Assembly: GCA_902476265.1 (NCBI GenBank)
Contig: CABSCP010000002.1
Coordinates: 62,001 to 126,000 of the forward strand
Direction: 5' to 3'
Source: an uncultured Lachnospiraceae bacterium
GTDB lineage: Bacteria > Bacillota > Clostridia > Lachnospirales > Lachnospiraceae
DNA: 64,000 nucleotides
Every line of letters begins with the position of its first letter. The stretch's first letter is position 1. The translations under genes were made by a program, and so were the position numbers. The notes under the pieces were generated by a model, which saw only the letters and a program-made list of their open reading frames with translations, did no database searches and was not told the origin of the DNA. Below, in pieces: positions 35,323 through 44,784 of the stretch.

Positions 35323-36651
35323 ATGAAAAAAAGTATTACAGTCATACTGCTCACAGCACTTCTGACAGGTATACTGTCCGGCTGTGGAAAGCAAGCGACA
35401 GAAGGAAAAAACATCACTGAGGATAGAGCAGTGGCAGTTCAAAATGAAGGAGAGCAGGACAAGGGGGGAAAAACGGAAATCACATACAATACATGGGGAG
35501 ATGAAGAAGCGTATATCACGGCAGTAGTGGATGCGTTCAATGCCCAAAGCGAGACAACACATGTGACAGCTACGTTCATTCCTTCCACGGGAGTGGAATA
35601 TAACGAAAAAATTGTGTCCATGCTGTCAGGGGGGTCACAGATGGATCTTTTCAGTGCCAGTAATGTTAAAGATCTGGTGAAATACAGAGATGCAGGAAGC
35701 TTATACGATATGAGCGAGTTGATCAAAAACAGCGATTTGGATATTGAACGGTATGGAACTAGTTTCATGGATACCGCAAAGGATGGAGCACTTTATGGAC
35801 TTCCGTATCGATACAGCACAATGGCCCTGTTTTACAATAAAAGAATTTTTGAAGAGGAGGGACTTCCTTATCCCGATAAAATGACCTGGGACGAATATGC
35901 TCGTCTGGCTAAAAAACTGACCAGGACAAGAGAGGACGGGACAATACAGTGGGGTGGTTTCCTTCCGGATTGGCTGGGAGAACCGATCCTTACGGTACAG
36001 AGAGGATCCAGTGTGATGGATCCGGATACTTCGGCGATACGGGAATGGCTCGCACTGCTGGGGCGGCTTTATATGGAGGATAAGTCCCATATGAGTTTTG
36101 AAGAAATGAAAAGTACTTCTACAGACTGGCTGAAAATCTTTCTTGCCGGAGATGTAGCAATGTTACCCAATGGGGAATGGACTATCGGAAACGCACAGCA
36201 GGAAGTGAAAAGCAATCCGGATCTGGTAGGAGATTTTGAAATGGGAGTTACCTATATGCCGTTGCCCCAGGGAGTGGAAGAACCGGTAACGGTAGGCGGT
36301 CCCAATACTTTTATTATGATTAACCAAAACAGTGATAAAAAGGAGAATGCCTTTGAATTTGCAAGTTTTTTGTGCGGTCCTAACGGTGCGCCTTATCTGG
36401 TAGAGGGAGGAATGATTCCGGCATATCTGGACGATACCGTAATTGAACTTTATAAAAAAACGGTGAACGTTGACGGTGTGGAAAAGATGCTGGAAACAGA
36501 CACACATTATGAAAGCGATCCGGTGAATGAATTCTCTGAAGTGGATACCATTTGGCGTGAAGAGAAGGAATTATACCTAATTGGGGAACAGACACTGGAT
36601 GAGACTATGAAAATGTTTGAAGAACGTCGCGCTGAAATAAGTGGAAAATAA
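35323..36651 (+). CDS. Sugar ABC transporter substrate-binding lipoprotein
   Basis: 442 residues with lipobox L-S-G-C (Cys21) and the extracellular family 1 binding-protein fold: a T-Y-N-T-W-G start of the first lobe, an L-P-Y-R-Y-S-T hinge-side segment and aromatic residues for sugar stacking. It captures an oligosaccharide outside the membrane and hands it to the two permeases. It is first in the LacI-controlled operon, and a strong hairpin separates it from the permeases, which usually gives more binding protein than permease. The GH32 gene at the end points to fructo-oligosaccharides or sucrose as substrate (inference). GC content looks lower than in neighbouring regions. Confidence 0.9.
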   Translation: MKKSITVILLTALLTGILSGCGKQATEGKNITEDRAVAVQNEGEQDKGGKTEITYNTWGDEEAYITAVVDAFNAQSETTHVTATFIPSTGVEYNEKIVSMLSGGSQMDLFSASNVKDLVKYRDAGSLYDMSELIKNSDLDIERYGTSFMDTAKDGALYGLPYRYSTMALFYNKRIFEEEGLPYPDKMTWDEYARLAKKLTRTREDGTIQWGGFLPDWLGEPILTVQRGSSVMDPDTSAIREWLALLGRLYMEDKSHMSFEEMKSTSTDWLKIFLAGDVAMLPNGEWTIGNAQQEVKSNPDLVGDFEMGVTYMPLPQGVEEPVTVGGPNTFIMINQNSDKKENAFEFASFLCGPNGAPYLVEGGMIPAYLDDTVIELYKKTVNVDGVEKMLETDTHYESDPVNEFSEVDTIWREEKELYLIGEQTLDETMKMFEERRAEISGK

Positions 36652-36677
36652 AGAAGTGTTGTGCGGATAACTTTCTT

Positions 36678-36710
36678 CCCCCGTTTTTAACAGTTTCATA
36701 AAAACGGGGG
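36678..36710 (+). other. Hairpin between binding-protein and permease genes
   Basis: Perfect 11-bp stem CCCCCGTTTTT / AAAAACGGGGG, loop of 11, no T-run after it. It probably stabilises the upstream mRNA segment or partly attenuates transcription. Confidence 0.7.
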
Positions 36711-36727
36711 ATTATGAAAAGGAGAGT

Positions 36728-37627
36728 ATGATGGGAAGAAAAAGAAGGGCAGGGATGAAAAAGAATTTCATGGCGGCGCTGTTTATCCTACCTTGTTTTA
36801 TGGGATTTGTCTTTTTTTACATGATTCCTATTTTGGCGGGAGCGGGATTTAGCCTGACAGACTATACCGGACTGTCCACAAAGGGAATTCGGTTTATTGG
36901 GTTGGAAAATTACAAAAGTTTATTTACGGACCGCTATTTCATCCGGTCTTTGAAAAATAATATCTTATATGCAGTTTTATATACGCCTTTGACTCTGATA
37001 ACGGCGCTGTTTTTTGCCACAATTTTAAATAAAGTGACCTATGGAAGAAAATTTTTTCGGGTAAGCTTTTTCCTGCCTTATGTTACCTCTATGGTATCGG
37101 TGGCAGTGGTGTGGAGGCTGATCTTTAATCCTTCTAACGGTCCGCTGAATACGCTGCTTCTTCATTTGGGGATTTCAGATCCTCCAAAATGGCTGATGTC
37201 TACAACCTGGGCCATTTATGCAGTTATTATTGTATCAGTGTGGAAAAATTTTGGTTATTATATGCTTATTCTTATTGCCGGGATGCAGACAATACCGGAT
37301 CATTTGTATGAAGCGGCCGAAATTGACGGGGCAGGAGGGATCCAGAAATATTTTAAAATTACATTGCCGCTGTTGTCGCCCACTCTGTTTTTGTGTGTCA
37401 TTATGCTACTGATTAATTCTTTTCAGGTGTTTGATCTGGTGAATGTGATGACAAACGGAGGCCCGGGAATGGCGACAAATGTTCTTGTTTACCGGATATT
37501 TACGGAAGGATTTACCAATGCCCGGATGGGATATGCATGTGCCATAGCTTACTTCTTATTCCTTGTGACTCTTCTCATAACATTGATACAGTTCCTCGGA
37601 CAAAAATGGTGGGTTCATTATGACTGA
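36728..37627 (+). CDS. Sugar ABC transporter permease (MalF/UgpA type)
   Basis: 299 residues with six membrane helices and the coupling EAA loop E-A-A-E-I-D-G-A-G-G near residue 195, which contacts the ATPase. The N-terminus is basic (R-K-R-R). Two start codons lie side by side (36728 and 36731) after GGAGAG; the first is used. The 3' end runs into the next permease region. No ATPase gene is in this operon, so a shared MsmK/UgpC-like ATPase elsewhere must drive it. Confidence 0.9.
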   Translation: MMGRKRRAGMKKNFMAALFILPCFMGFVFFYMIPILAGAGFSLTDYTGLSTKGIRFIGLENYKSLFTDRYFIRSLKNNILYAVLYTPLTLITALFFATILNKVTYGRKFFRVSFFLPYVTSMVSVAVVWRLIFNPSNGPLNTLLLHLGISDPPKWLMSTTWAIYAVIIVSVWKNFGYYMLILIAGMQTIPDHLYEAAEIDGAGGIQKYFKITLPLLSPTLFLCVIMLLINSFQVFDLVNVMTNGGPGMATNVLVYRIFTEGFTNARMGYACAIAYFLFLVTLLITLIQFLGQKWWVHYD

Positions 37628-37667
37628 AACGAACGGAAGGACAGGAAGAATCATGGGAGGAAAGAGG

Positions 37668-38492
37668 ATGAAAGCGTATAAAGTTAAAAATCTATTGTTC
37701 TATTTGTTGTTATGTTTGTTGGTATTAGGTACGGTTTTTCCTTTTTTATGGATGATATCAACCTCTTTTAAATATGATACCCAGGTGTTTACGGATCCTA
37801 TCCAGTGGATCCCTAATCCGGTAAACTGGGAGAATTACAGTAAGGTCTGGACGCAGGTGCCGTTTCTTACATTTTATAAAAACACGGCAGTGGTGGCAGT
37901 GTTCGGCACTTTTCTGCAAGTGGTCTGCTGTTCCATGGCGGCCTATGCTTTTGCAAAAATGGAATTTACCGGGAAAAATCTGTTGTTTTTCATTTTCATT
38001 TCCACCATGATGGTGCCTTGGCATACCATCATGATTCCGCAGCACATGCTGATGGGCAAGCTGGGCATGTATGATAAACTGACAACGCTGATTCTGATGC
38101 AGGCATTTAATGCCTTTGGCATTTTCATGATGCGGCAGTTTTTTATGGGGCTGCCTGACGAACTGCGGGAGGCAGCAAAAATTGACGGGGCAGGAGAGTT
38201 CTGCATCTTTTTTAAGATCATGCTTCCACAGGCAAAACCGGGGATAGCTGCGCTGACGATTTTCACTTTTATCGGACAGTGGAATGACTATATTTCTCCT
38301 CTTATTTATCTGAATTCTCCTGAAAAATATACGCTTCAGCTGGGATTGAAAATGTTTGCCACGGAACATACCATGCAGTATGGACTGACCATGGCGGGAA
38401 CCCTTTGTGCGATGGTGCCGCTGTTTTTAATTTATCTTATTTTTGAAAAACAAATTACAAAGGGAATCGTGTTTACGGGAATGAAGGGGTAA
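37668..38492 (+). CDS. Sugar ABC transporter permease (MalG/UgpE type)
   Basis: 274 residues, six helices, EAA loop E-A-A-K-I-D-G-A-G-E near residue 175 and the usual C-terminal F-T-G-M-K-G. The frame is open from ATG 37620, which overlaps the first permease, but ATG 37668 has GGAGG at seven bases and gives the normal MalG-type length, so it is preferred. It pairs with the upstream permease to form the membrane channel. Confidence 0.88.
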   Translation: MKAYKVKNLLFYLLLCLLVLGTVFPFLWMISTSFKYDTQVFTDPIQWIPNPVNWENYSKVWTQVPFLTFYKNTAVVAVFGTFLQVVCCSMAAYAFAKMEFTGKNLLFFIFISTMMVPWHTIMIPQHMLMGKLGMYDKLTTLILMQAFNAFGIFMMRQFFMGLPDELREAAKIDGAGEFCIFFKIMLPQAKPGIAALTIFTFIGQWNDYISPLIYLNSPEKYTLQLGLKMFATEHTMQYGLTMAGTLCAMVPLFLIYLIFEKQITKGIVFTGMKG

Positions 38493-38524
38493 TTAATATA
38501 ATAAAAGAAAGAAGAGAGTTTATA

Positions 38525-39925
38525 ATGGAAATGGTTCGGAAAAAAGATCCCTATGCGCCCTGGTATCATTTATATACCGGAGCGGGATGGATGAACGATC
38601 CCTGCGGCTGCAATCTGTATAAAGGAGAGTACCATATTTTTTTTCAATACCATGAAAGGCCGGAACCCCTGGGACCGGGCAAGTGGTATCATATGAAAAG
38701 CAGGGATCTGCAAAGCTGGGAAGAACTTGGAATTTGCCTGCAGCCTGAATTTGATTATGAAAAAAACGGATGTTGGACAGGCAGTTCTTTGGAGAAGGAT
38801 GGGATTCATTATATTTTTTATTCTACGAATCAGGATGGGAGGATTCCTCAACAGCAGCCTGGAATGGCATATAGTCGGGATGGTATTCATTATCAAAAAT
38901 TTAATATCGGGCCGGTCATAACAGAAGCCACTCCAGACGGACATTTGGAAATGAGAGATCCTAAGGTTTTTATCAGAGATGGATGTTGGTATTTACTACA
39001 GGGCGCATCCCGAGACGGCAGAGGAGAGCTTGTGGGTTACAAAAGCACAGATGGGATAAGATGGGAATATCAGGGATGCTTCTTTTCATCAGAAAAATGG
39101 ATGGGCAGCATGTTTGAATGTCCGGATTTTTTTTCTATAGGGGACAGGGACTTCCTTATTATCTCTCCCATGGATTGGCCTGGTCACAAAAACGTGATAC
39201 TTTGTGGGAAAGCAGATTTTGAAACTTTTACATTTCGATGCGATAAGATAGAGGATTTGGATTTGGGAAGCGATTTTTATGCGGCGCAGTCAATCAGGCT
39301 GAAGGATGGAAGAGTGGCGGTTGTAGGATGGCTTAACAGCTGGGGAAAACCGCACCCGGAGGTTTGCGGGGGCTGGGCGGGAATGCTGAGTTGCCTGCGT
39401 ACGGTGGAATATCAGGAAGAAACCGGAAAAGTTTTCTTTTCTCCAATGAAGGAAATGGAGCTGCACAGAATTGGCAGGGGCATTGTTGAAAATCTGCATA
39501 TCGCGGAAGATATACTGGCTTTGGAATTTTTAAAAGGGGCCCATAAAGAGATTTTGATTGAACTGCCGGAGACCAGAGATTCGGAAAATGTTGTGATGGT
39601 GCTTTCTGTAGCAGGACGTGAAGAAACAGCGGTGAAGCTCACACTGGATTTTGCCCGGAACCTCATCTGTGTGGATAAAACAAAAGCTGACAGAGGAGAT
39701 AACAGCAACTTAATTTATCGCTGCAGACTTCATAAAAACCGTAAGCTGCGCCTGTTTATAGATGGTTCCGCGCTGGAACTGTTCACAGGGGATGGTCAGG
39801 TCATTTCAGAAAGGTTTTATGCGGATACGGATGAGCTGCGGGTACTGCTCCACTGCGGCCAGGGACAGACAGCTTGCAGGATCACAAGCTATGATATGGG
39901 CAGTCTTTACAGATGGGAGGAGTGA
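38525..39925 (+). CDS. GH32 beta-fructosidase
   Basis: 466 residues without signal peptide. The three GH32 acidic residues are visible: nucleophile D25 in W-M-N-D-P, transition-state stabiliser D145 in M-R-D-P-K and acid/base E198 in F-E-C-P. A five-bladed propeller is followed by a beta-sandwich (about 340-466). It hydrolyses beta-fructosyl bonds in sucrose, sucrose-6-phosphate or imported fructo-oligosaccharides in the cytoplasm. Because uptake is by ABC transport, non-phosphorylated fructo-oligosaccharides are the likelier substrate. It is last in the LacI-controlled operon. Confidence 0.92.
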   Translation: MEMVRKKDPYAPWYHLYTGAGWMNDPCGCNLYKGEYHIFFQYHERPEPLGPGKWYHMKSRDLQSWEELGICLQPEFDYEKNGCWTGSSLEKDGIHYIFYSTNQDGRIPQQQPGMAYSRDGIHYQKFNIGPVITEATPDGHLEMRDPKVFIRDGCWYLLQGASRDGRGELVGYKSTDGIRWEYQGCFFSSEKWMGSMFECPDFFSIGDRDFLIISPMDWPGHKNVILCGKADFETFTFRCDKIEDLDLGSDFYAAQSIRLKDGRVAVVGWLNSWGKPHPEVCGGWAGMLSCLRTVEYQEETGKVFFSPMKEMELHRIGRGIVENLHIAEDILALEFLKGAHKEILIELPETRDSENVVMVLSVAGREETAVKLTLDFARNLICVDKTKADRGDNSNLIYRCRLHKNRKLRLFIDGSALELFTGDGQVISERFYADTDELRVLLHCGQGQTACRITSYDMGSLYRWEE

Positions 39926-39980
39926 GATAAAGAAGGCGGGGAAAGAAGAGAGTTTCGGTATAAGCAGCGTAAAGAAAAAG

Positions 39981-40045
39981 CAAGCATATCCCACAGGGAA
40001 TCATGTTCCTGAAAAACATGAAATTCCGTGGGAGATGCTTGTTTT
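39981..40045 (+). terminator. Terminator of the GH32 operon
   Basis: A long stem (CAAGCAT with ATGCTTG, TCCCAC with GTGGGA, and inner CATGTT/AACATG) ends in TTTT. The remaining bases to 40197 show no gene. Confidence 0.85.
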
Positions 40046-40197
40046 GCTGTAAGGCTCTGAAAACAGGGATTAATCCATAACGCCTTTCTTCACTTCACCA
40101 TTTCTCAAAACTATACGCCCCGTGAGAGCAACACTCTCGGTTGACAAAGGTAACAGAAGCATATACAGAAAAAATATGGTAAACAAAAACGATGATA

Positions 40198-40206
40198 TGA
40201 TATAAT
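40198..40206 (+). promoter_or_regulatory. Extended -10 promoter of the MBOAT operon
   Basis: TGATATAAT is a consensus extended -10, with no clear -35 at normal distance. It starts the leader that holds the palindromic repeats. Confidence 0.5.
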
Positions 40207-40305
40207 GAGCGTTAGTGAGGAAAGCGTGCTCGCACGTTTGCCGAACGGCGAATGGCGTTCAGGGACGAAGTCCATGAAATAATGAGCGTTAGTGAGGCAA
40301 GTGTG
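40202..40305 (+). repeat. Palindrome-rich direct repeat in the leader
   Basis: A 27-base segment beginning ATAATGAGCGTTAGTGAGG occurs at 40202-40228 and 40279-40305 with two differences, 77 bases apart. Between them are small palindromes: CGTGC/GCACG, GAACG/CGTTC and GGAC/GTCC. It looks like a copy of a dispersed extragenic palindromic element. The second copy ends 24 bases before the lipoprotein start codon. Confidence 0.7.
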
Positions 40306-40329
40306 CGCTATCGGGAAAGGAGCCAACGA

Positions 40330-40944
40330 ATGAGAAGGCTTATTACAGGAATGACTCTGCTCGCCTGCGGAATTTTATTTACAGCCTGCGGCAGGGCGCC
40401 GCAGAAAGAGGGGATGTATTTAAAAAGGGCGGAGCTGACACAGGAAGAAGAAAATATTGCGAAACTGCTGGGAGGACAGCAGGATATTTATGATTTTAAG
40501 GTGGATGATACCGTCCGGGCGCTGGAAATCAATATATACCGGCTCAGTGACGGGGAGTGGCGTCTGTTTTCCGGCGGCCGGCAGCAGATGGAGGATGAGG
40601 AGGGCAGGATCGCCCTGGCGTTTGATGATCTGGCGGAGGGCTTACGGGTCAGCGTACAGAGCGAAGGCGTCAGCGGCTCTTCTTCCTACACTACAGAGCC
40701 GGAAGAGAAGGAGGAAGGCTGTTGTTGTACAACCGCAAGGCTGGAGGAACTGTCCGCCGTTACCTACGAAGAAGAGATCCCGCTGCTGGTCCAGATTTTT
40801 ACACAGAAGGATACCGTCTATTCCTATCAAGTGGATTATTTTTTTAAACCGGAAGAATATGAAAAACACGGCTACGAAACAGTATATGCGGTGACGGTGA
40901 AGTTTTCCCAAAACCCGTTACAGGATGAAACGGCTGATTTTTAA
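40330..40944 (+). CDS. Lipoprotein of unknown function
   Basis: 204 residues with lipobox F-T-A-C (Cys20). The mature protein is rich in acidic residues and beta strands and carries an unusual C-C-C in its middle (near 139-141) after an E/K/S/T-rich linker. No family was recognised. ATG 40330 follows AAAGGAG; upstream in-frame codons fall in the repeat. It is first in a run of six closely spaced genes that continue with MBOAT, SGNH and a two-component pair, suggesting a surface role in that operon. Confidence 0.7.
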   Translation: MRRLITGMTLLACGILFTACGRAPQKEGMYLKRAELTQEEENIAKLLGGQQDIYDFKVDDTVRALEINIYRLSDGEWRLFSGGRQQMEDEEGRIALAFDDLAEGLRVSVQSEGVSGSSSYTTEPEEKEEGCCCTTARLEELSAVTYEEEIPLLVQIFTQKDTVYSYQVDYFFKPEEYEKHGYETVYAVTVKFSQNPLQDETADF

Positions 40945-40964
40945 AGAGGAGTAACAAAGACGGA

Positions 40965-41201
40965 ATGGATATGAAATGGATCTTTTACATCGCATCAGCG
41001 GCCGTTGGATGCACAGGATTGGCCGGGCAAAGGAAAGGGAAGGCGGTCTGTCTGATCCTGTCTGCGCTGGCGTTTCCGGCGCTGACTTTTGTGGCGCTGT
41101 GGTTTGATATGGATTTTGCGGATATTGCAAACGGCTTCTGCATCATCGCTTTTCTGAACTTATACGGACTTGGGAGCAAAGCGCTCCGGAATGAGGAATA
41201 A
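40965..41201 (+). CDS. Small membrane protein, 78 residues
   Basis: Two or three hydrophobic segments (about 5-20, 27-48, 52-68) with a short charged C-terminus. ATG 40965 lies 20 bases after the lipoprotein gene, with GAGGAG about 12 bases upstream, and ends one base before the MBOAT start. The family was not recognised. The tight spacing suggests cotranslation with the acyltransferase. Confidence 0.6.
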   Translation: MDMKWIFYIASAAVGCTGLAGQRKGKAVCLILSALAFPALTFVALWFDMDFADIANGFCIIAFLNLYGLGSKALRNEE

Positions 41202-41202
41202 A

Positions 41203-42621
41203 ATGAGTTTTACATCATTGTGGTATTTTCCGGTTTTGGGTATTGTGGCGGTATGCCATCGCTTTTTGGACAGCCGGTTGAAACCCTGTTTCCTTCTGGC
41301 AGTATCCTGGTTACTATACGGATTGTTTGGATGGGGGCATTTGGGGCTGCTGCTGTTCGTTACCGGAATCAGCTATTTGACGGGCATTCTGCTGGAAGGA
41401 AGAAGAAAAAGGGATGTTTTTATTCTGGCATCCGGTGTGCTCATCGTTGCAGGCGTGCTTTTTTATGTGAAGTATTTTGCCATGGCGCTTTCCTGGATCG
41501 GCACGGCAGCCGGCCTGCTGGGACGGGAACTGACATTTTCGGAACGCTATGTGATATTGCCGGTGGGAATTTCCTTTTATACCTTCCAGGCCCTTTCCTA
41601 TATGGTTGATGTTTACCGGGGAGGGAGGAAGGAGCGCAGCTTTGTGAAATATGCGCTGTACATCAGCTTCTTTCCGCAGCTTGTGGCAGGCCCCATCGAA
41701 CAGGCCGGCTGTCTGATCCCGCAGCTGACAGGAAAAAGAGCATCCCGGGAGGATTTGAGGATCGGAGGCAGATATCTTCTGAGCGGCTGTGTGCGGAAAT
41801 TTGTGATTGCGGATTATCTGGCCGTATTTGTGGATGCCGCCTACGGAAACGTGATGCAGCAAAGCGGGATCAGCCTTTTGCTGGCCACCTTCTTTTTTGC
41901 CATACAGATCTATTGTGACTTTTCAGGGTACACCCATATGGCCATCGGCTCCGCCCGCCTCCTGGGCATACGTCTGACGGAAAATTTTGACAGGCCTTAT
42001 CTGGCAACGGGCTGCAGGGATTTCTGGAAGCGCTGGCACATCACGCTGACAAGATGGTTTACGGAATATGTGTATATTCCTTTGGGCGGAAACCGGAAGG
42101 GCGCTGTACGGAAATATTGCAATATCATGATCGTCTTTCTTTTAAGCGGATTGTGGCATGGCGCTGATCTGACCTTTCTGTGCTGGGGCGCTTTTTTTGG
42201 AATCTGGCGGATTGCGGAGGAACTGGGAAAGAAAGCAAAAGGCGGCAAAAGCATGGAGGCAGCAGAAGAAAGGACCGGCAAAATCCGGATGCAGAGACTG
42301 GCCACGTTCCTGCTGGTCTGCATATCTTGGGTGATCTTCCGCAGCGCAAGTCTGGGGGAAGCCATCGAAGTGCTGCGGCGGATTTTCCTTTTGGAAGGAG
42401 GGTGGAGACCGGTTTTGGGGATAACCGAAATGGCGGGAGCCGCCCTCCGGGTGGGGATTCTCGCGCTGCTTCCCGGCATTTTAAAGAGCGGGGAAGCAGA
42501 GGAAAACAAAGGGATGAAAGAAGGCTATCTGGTAACGGTGTTGTTGTTTTTGACAGCCGTGAATTTATTGGCTTTATTTAATAAGGGTGGAGGAAGCAGT
42601 TTTATTTATTTTCAATTTTGA
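41203..42621 (+). CDS. MBOAT-family O-acyltransferase (AlgI/DltB-like)
   Basis: 472 residues with about ten membrane helices. Family marks: G-I-S-F-Y-T-F-Q near residue 125, D-F-S-G-Y-T near 243, the F-W-K-R-W-H-I-T-L loop near 273-281, and the conserved H319 in L-W-H-G-A. These proteins pass acyl groups, usually acetyl, across the membrane to a surface polymer, with help from an SGNH partner. That partner is the next gene (overlap of one base). ATG 41203 follows GAGGA. The acceptor could be a wall polysaccharide or exopolysaccharide; no teichoic D-alanine genes are nearby. Confidence 0.92.
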   Translation: MSFTSLWYFPVLGIVAVCHRFLDSRLKPCFLLAVSWLLYGLFGWGHLGLLLFVTGISYLTGILLEGRRKRDVFILASGVLIVAGVLFYVKYFAMALSWIGTAAGLLGRELTFSERYVILPVGISFYTFQALSYMVDVYRGGRKERSFVKYALYISFFPQLVAGPIEQAGCLIPQLTGKRASREDLRIGGRYLLSGCVRKFVIADYLAVFVDAAYGNVMQQSGISLLLATFFFAIQIYCDFSGYTHMAIGSARLLGIRLTENFDRPYLATGCRDFWKRWHITLTRWFTEYVYIPLGGNRKGAVRKYCNIMIVFLLSGLWHGADLTFLCWGAFFGIWRIAEELGKKAKGGKSMEAAEERTGKIRMQRLATFLLVCISWVIFRSASLGEAIEVLRRIFLLEGGWRPVLGITEMAGAALRVGILALLPGILKSGEAEENKGMKEGYLVTVLLFLTAVNLLALFNKGGGSSFIYFQF

Positions 42622-44036
42622 TGCCTATGAAAAAAAGAGAATGGAAATGGAAGCTTTTTTTCGCTGCGGTCATTGCCATGCTGCCGGTGCTGCTGGTAGC
42701 GGGGGCGTTTCTGGTGCCGCCGCAATATGACGAAACCTGGCTGGGAGAGCTGCAGGAGAAAAAAGAGCGGTTAGAGTCAATACAGGGAAAAAAACTGATC
42801 GTTGTGGGAGGAAGTTCCGTGGCTTTTGGAATCCGCAGCGATCTTATGGAGGAGCAGTTGGGACTGCCCGTGGTTAATTGGGGGCTGTATGCGCCGCTGG
42901 GCAGCAGGACCATGCTGGAAGCCTGCTTTGCAGAGATTGAAGAAGGGGATATGGTGGTGTTTTCCCCCGAACTGAATCCGGAAACCCTTTCCTTTTCCTT
43001 TCAGGCAAAGGAAGTATGGCAGGCTATGGACGGCTGCTTTTCTTTGCTGAAAAATTTTCGGGAACCGGAAATCAAGCAGCTCCTGGGAGCTTTCCCGCAG
43101 TTTGCCGTCTCCAAACTGCGGTATGCGCTTTGGGGGAAACCGGAAATTGACGGCATTTACCAGAGGGACAGCTTTAACAGTTATGGGGATGTTTCCGCGC
43201 CGGGGCGGGAGAAAAATCAAATGGCGGGAGGCTATGACGCTGCGCAGCCAATTGATTTTCAGGTTTTCCCGGAGGAAGAATTTGTGCAGTACCTCAATGA
43301 ATATGCGGCCAGGGTAGAAAAGAAGGGCGCAGAATTTTATTACCGGTTTTGCCCGATGAATGAGCGGGCGGTAGTGAACGAAGAAAAAATAGATGAATGG
43401 TTTTGCCGGCTGGAAAACGCGGCGGATTTTGTGATCCTGGGGAATCCCCATCAGTGCGTCCTGGAAAGCGGCTGGTTTTTTGATACCAATTTTCATTTGA
43501 ATGAGGCCGGCGCGATTGTGAACACCTATTACTTTGTGCGGGATATTAAGGCCCAGCTGCTGGACTCCTCCGTGACGGATATCCCATTGCCCCGGATGCC
43601 GGAGCCCCTGGAAGAGGCGGCGGGGAAGGGAGACAATGCGGACGAAGGGTGTTTTTTGTATGAGCAGCAGGGGGACGGGCTGGTCATTGTGGGAGTCAGT
43701 GAAGAAGGGATACGGAGAAAAGAGCTGACATTTCCGCAGGAACAGGAAGGAAAAAGGGTCAGGGCAGTACAGGCAGGCAGCCTGGAGGCATGCAGGGCGC
43801 TTGCCAGCGTGAATGTGTACGGTGGGATTACCTTATATGACGGCTGTTTTGCCGGATGTCCGACGCTTAAGAAGGTCGTGCTTTTGGGAAAACCGTCGGA
43901 AATAACCGTGGGCAGAAATCTTCTGCAGGGCAGCGATGCATTGCTGTATACGGAATATGAAGATGCCTATCGTCTGGACTATTCCTGGAGCCTGTATTCT
44001 GATGTCATAAGAGGGCAGAGAGAAACAGAGGAGTGA
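42621..44036 (+). CDS. Membrane-anchored SGNH hydrolase with a C-terminal BspA-like repeat
   Basis: 471 residues. An N-terminal membrane helix (about 10-35) is followed by an SGNH-like domain: G-G-S-S-V-A-F-G (S65/S66) and D-T-N-F-H (D288, H292). The C-terminus (about 340-465) resembles one or two BspA-type leucine-rich units, with L-Y-D-G-C-F-A-G-C-P-T-L. SGNH partners of MBOAT proteins (AlgX, PatB, DltD) complete O-acylation outside the membrane. Three start codons lie close together (TTG 42618, ATG 42621, ATG 42627); ATG 42621 overlaps the MBOAT stop and is used. Confidence 0.78.
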   Translation: MPMKKREWKWKLFFAAVIAMLPVLLVAGAFLVPPQYDETWLGELQEKKERLESIQGKKLIVVGGSSVAFGIRSDLMEEQLGLPVVNWGLYAPLGSRTMLEACFAEIEEGDMVVFSPELNPETLSFSFQAKEVWQAMDGCFSLLKNFREPEIKQLLGAFPQFAVSKLRYALWGKPEIDGIYQRDSFNSYGDVSAPGREKNQMAGGYDAAQPIDFQVFPEEEFVQYLNEYAARVEKKGAEFYYRFCPMNERAVVNEEKIDEWFCRLENAADFVILGNPHQCVLESGWFFDTNFHLNEAGAIVNTYYFVRDIKAQLLDSSVTDIPLPRMPEPLEEAAGKGDNADEGCFLYEQQGDGLVIVGVSEEGIRRKELTFPQEQEGKRVRAVQAGSLEACRALASVNVYGGITLYDGCFAGCPTLKKVVLLGKPSEITVGRNLLQGSDALLYTEYEDAYRLDYSWSLYSDVIRGQRETEE

Positions 44037-44070
44037 ACGAACCGGCAGGGAAAAGGAAGGGAAAACAAGA

Positions 44071-44784
44071 ATGGAAAGAATCGCAATCGTGGAGGACAGC
44101 CCGGCAGAAAAGAAACAGCTGATTGCCTGTCTGGAAAAATTCAGGGAACAGAACCATGAAAATATTGTATGGGTCTGTTTTGACAGCGCCTTTGATTTTC
44201 TGGAGAGCAAAGAGCGGTTTGACCTGGTATTTCTGGATATTATGCTTCCAGGGATGAACGGCATGGAAGCTGCCCAAAAGCTTCGGACCTATGACAGTGA
44301 AATCGTGATCATGTTCGTCACAAGCATCGCATCCTTTGCCGTAAAGAGCTATGAGGTGGACGCGCTGGATTACATCCTCAAACCGATTCATTACGGCAGA
44401 GTGGAACTCAAGCTGGCAAAAGCCCTCGGCATGATCCGGTCAAGATGTGAAACCTCTTTGGCAATCAATGATTTGGACAGCGGGCTGGTGCGGATTTCCT
44501 CCCGGCAGATCTATTACATAGAAGTGACGGGACACAGGCTTCGATACTGCACCGAAAAGGGCAGCTTTTATGAAAAGGGCACGCTGAGTCAGAAGGCGGA
44601 GCTGCTGGAACATTATAACTTTGCCCGGTGCAATGCCTGCTATCTGGTAAATCTCCAACATATTTTTGCGGTGAACGGCTATTATTTAGAGATGAGAAAC
44701 GGCGATCAGCTGCGGATCAGCCAGCCGAAAAAGAAAGAGTTCACAGGGAAATTAGCGAATTATATGGGGCAGGGAAAATGTTGA
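44071..44784 (+). CDS. LytTR-family response regulator (copy 2)
   Basis: 237 residues, same layout as copy 1: receiver with phosphoacceptor D56 in F-L-D-I-M-L-P-G, Thr in F-V-T-S-I, Lys in L-K-P-I, then a LytTR domain with I-Y-Y-I-E and the V-N-L-Q-H-I core. It follows the SGNH gene by 34 bases with a ribosome site (AAGGGAAAA), so it is probably cotranscribed with the MBOAT genes. It overlaps the kinase by seven bases. Confidence 0.92.
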   Translation: MERIAIVEDSPAEKKQLIACLEKFREQNHENIVWVCFDSAFDFLESKERFDLVFLDIMLPGMNGMEAAQKLRTYDSEIVIMFVTSIASFAVKSYEVDALDYILKPIHYGRVELKLAKALGMIRSRCETSLAINDLDSGLVRISSRQIYYIEVTGHRLRYCTEKGSFYEKGTLSQKAELLEHYNFARCNACYLVNLQHIFAVNGYYLEMRNGDQLRISQPKKKEFTGKLANYMGQGKC

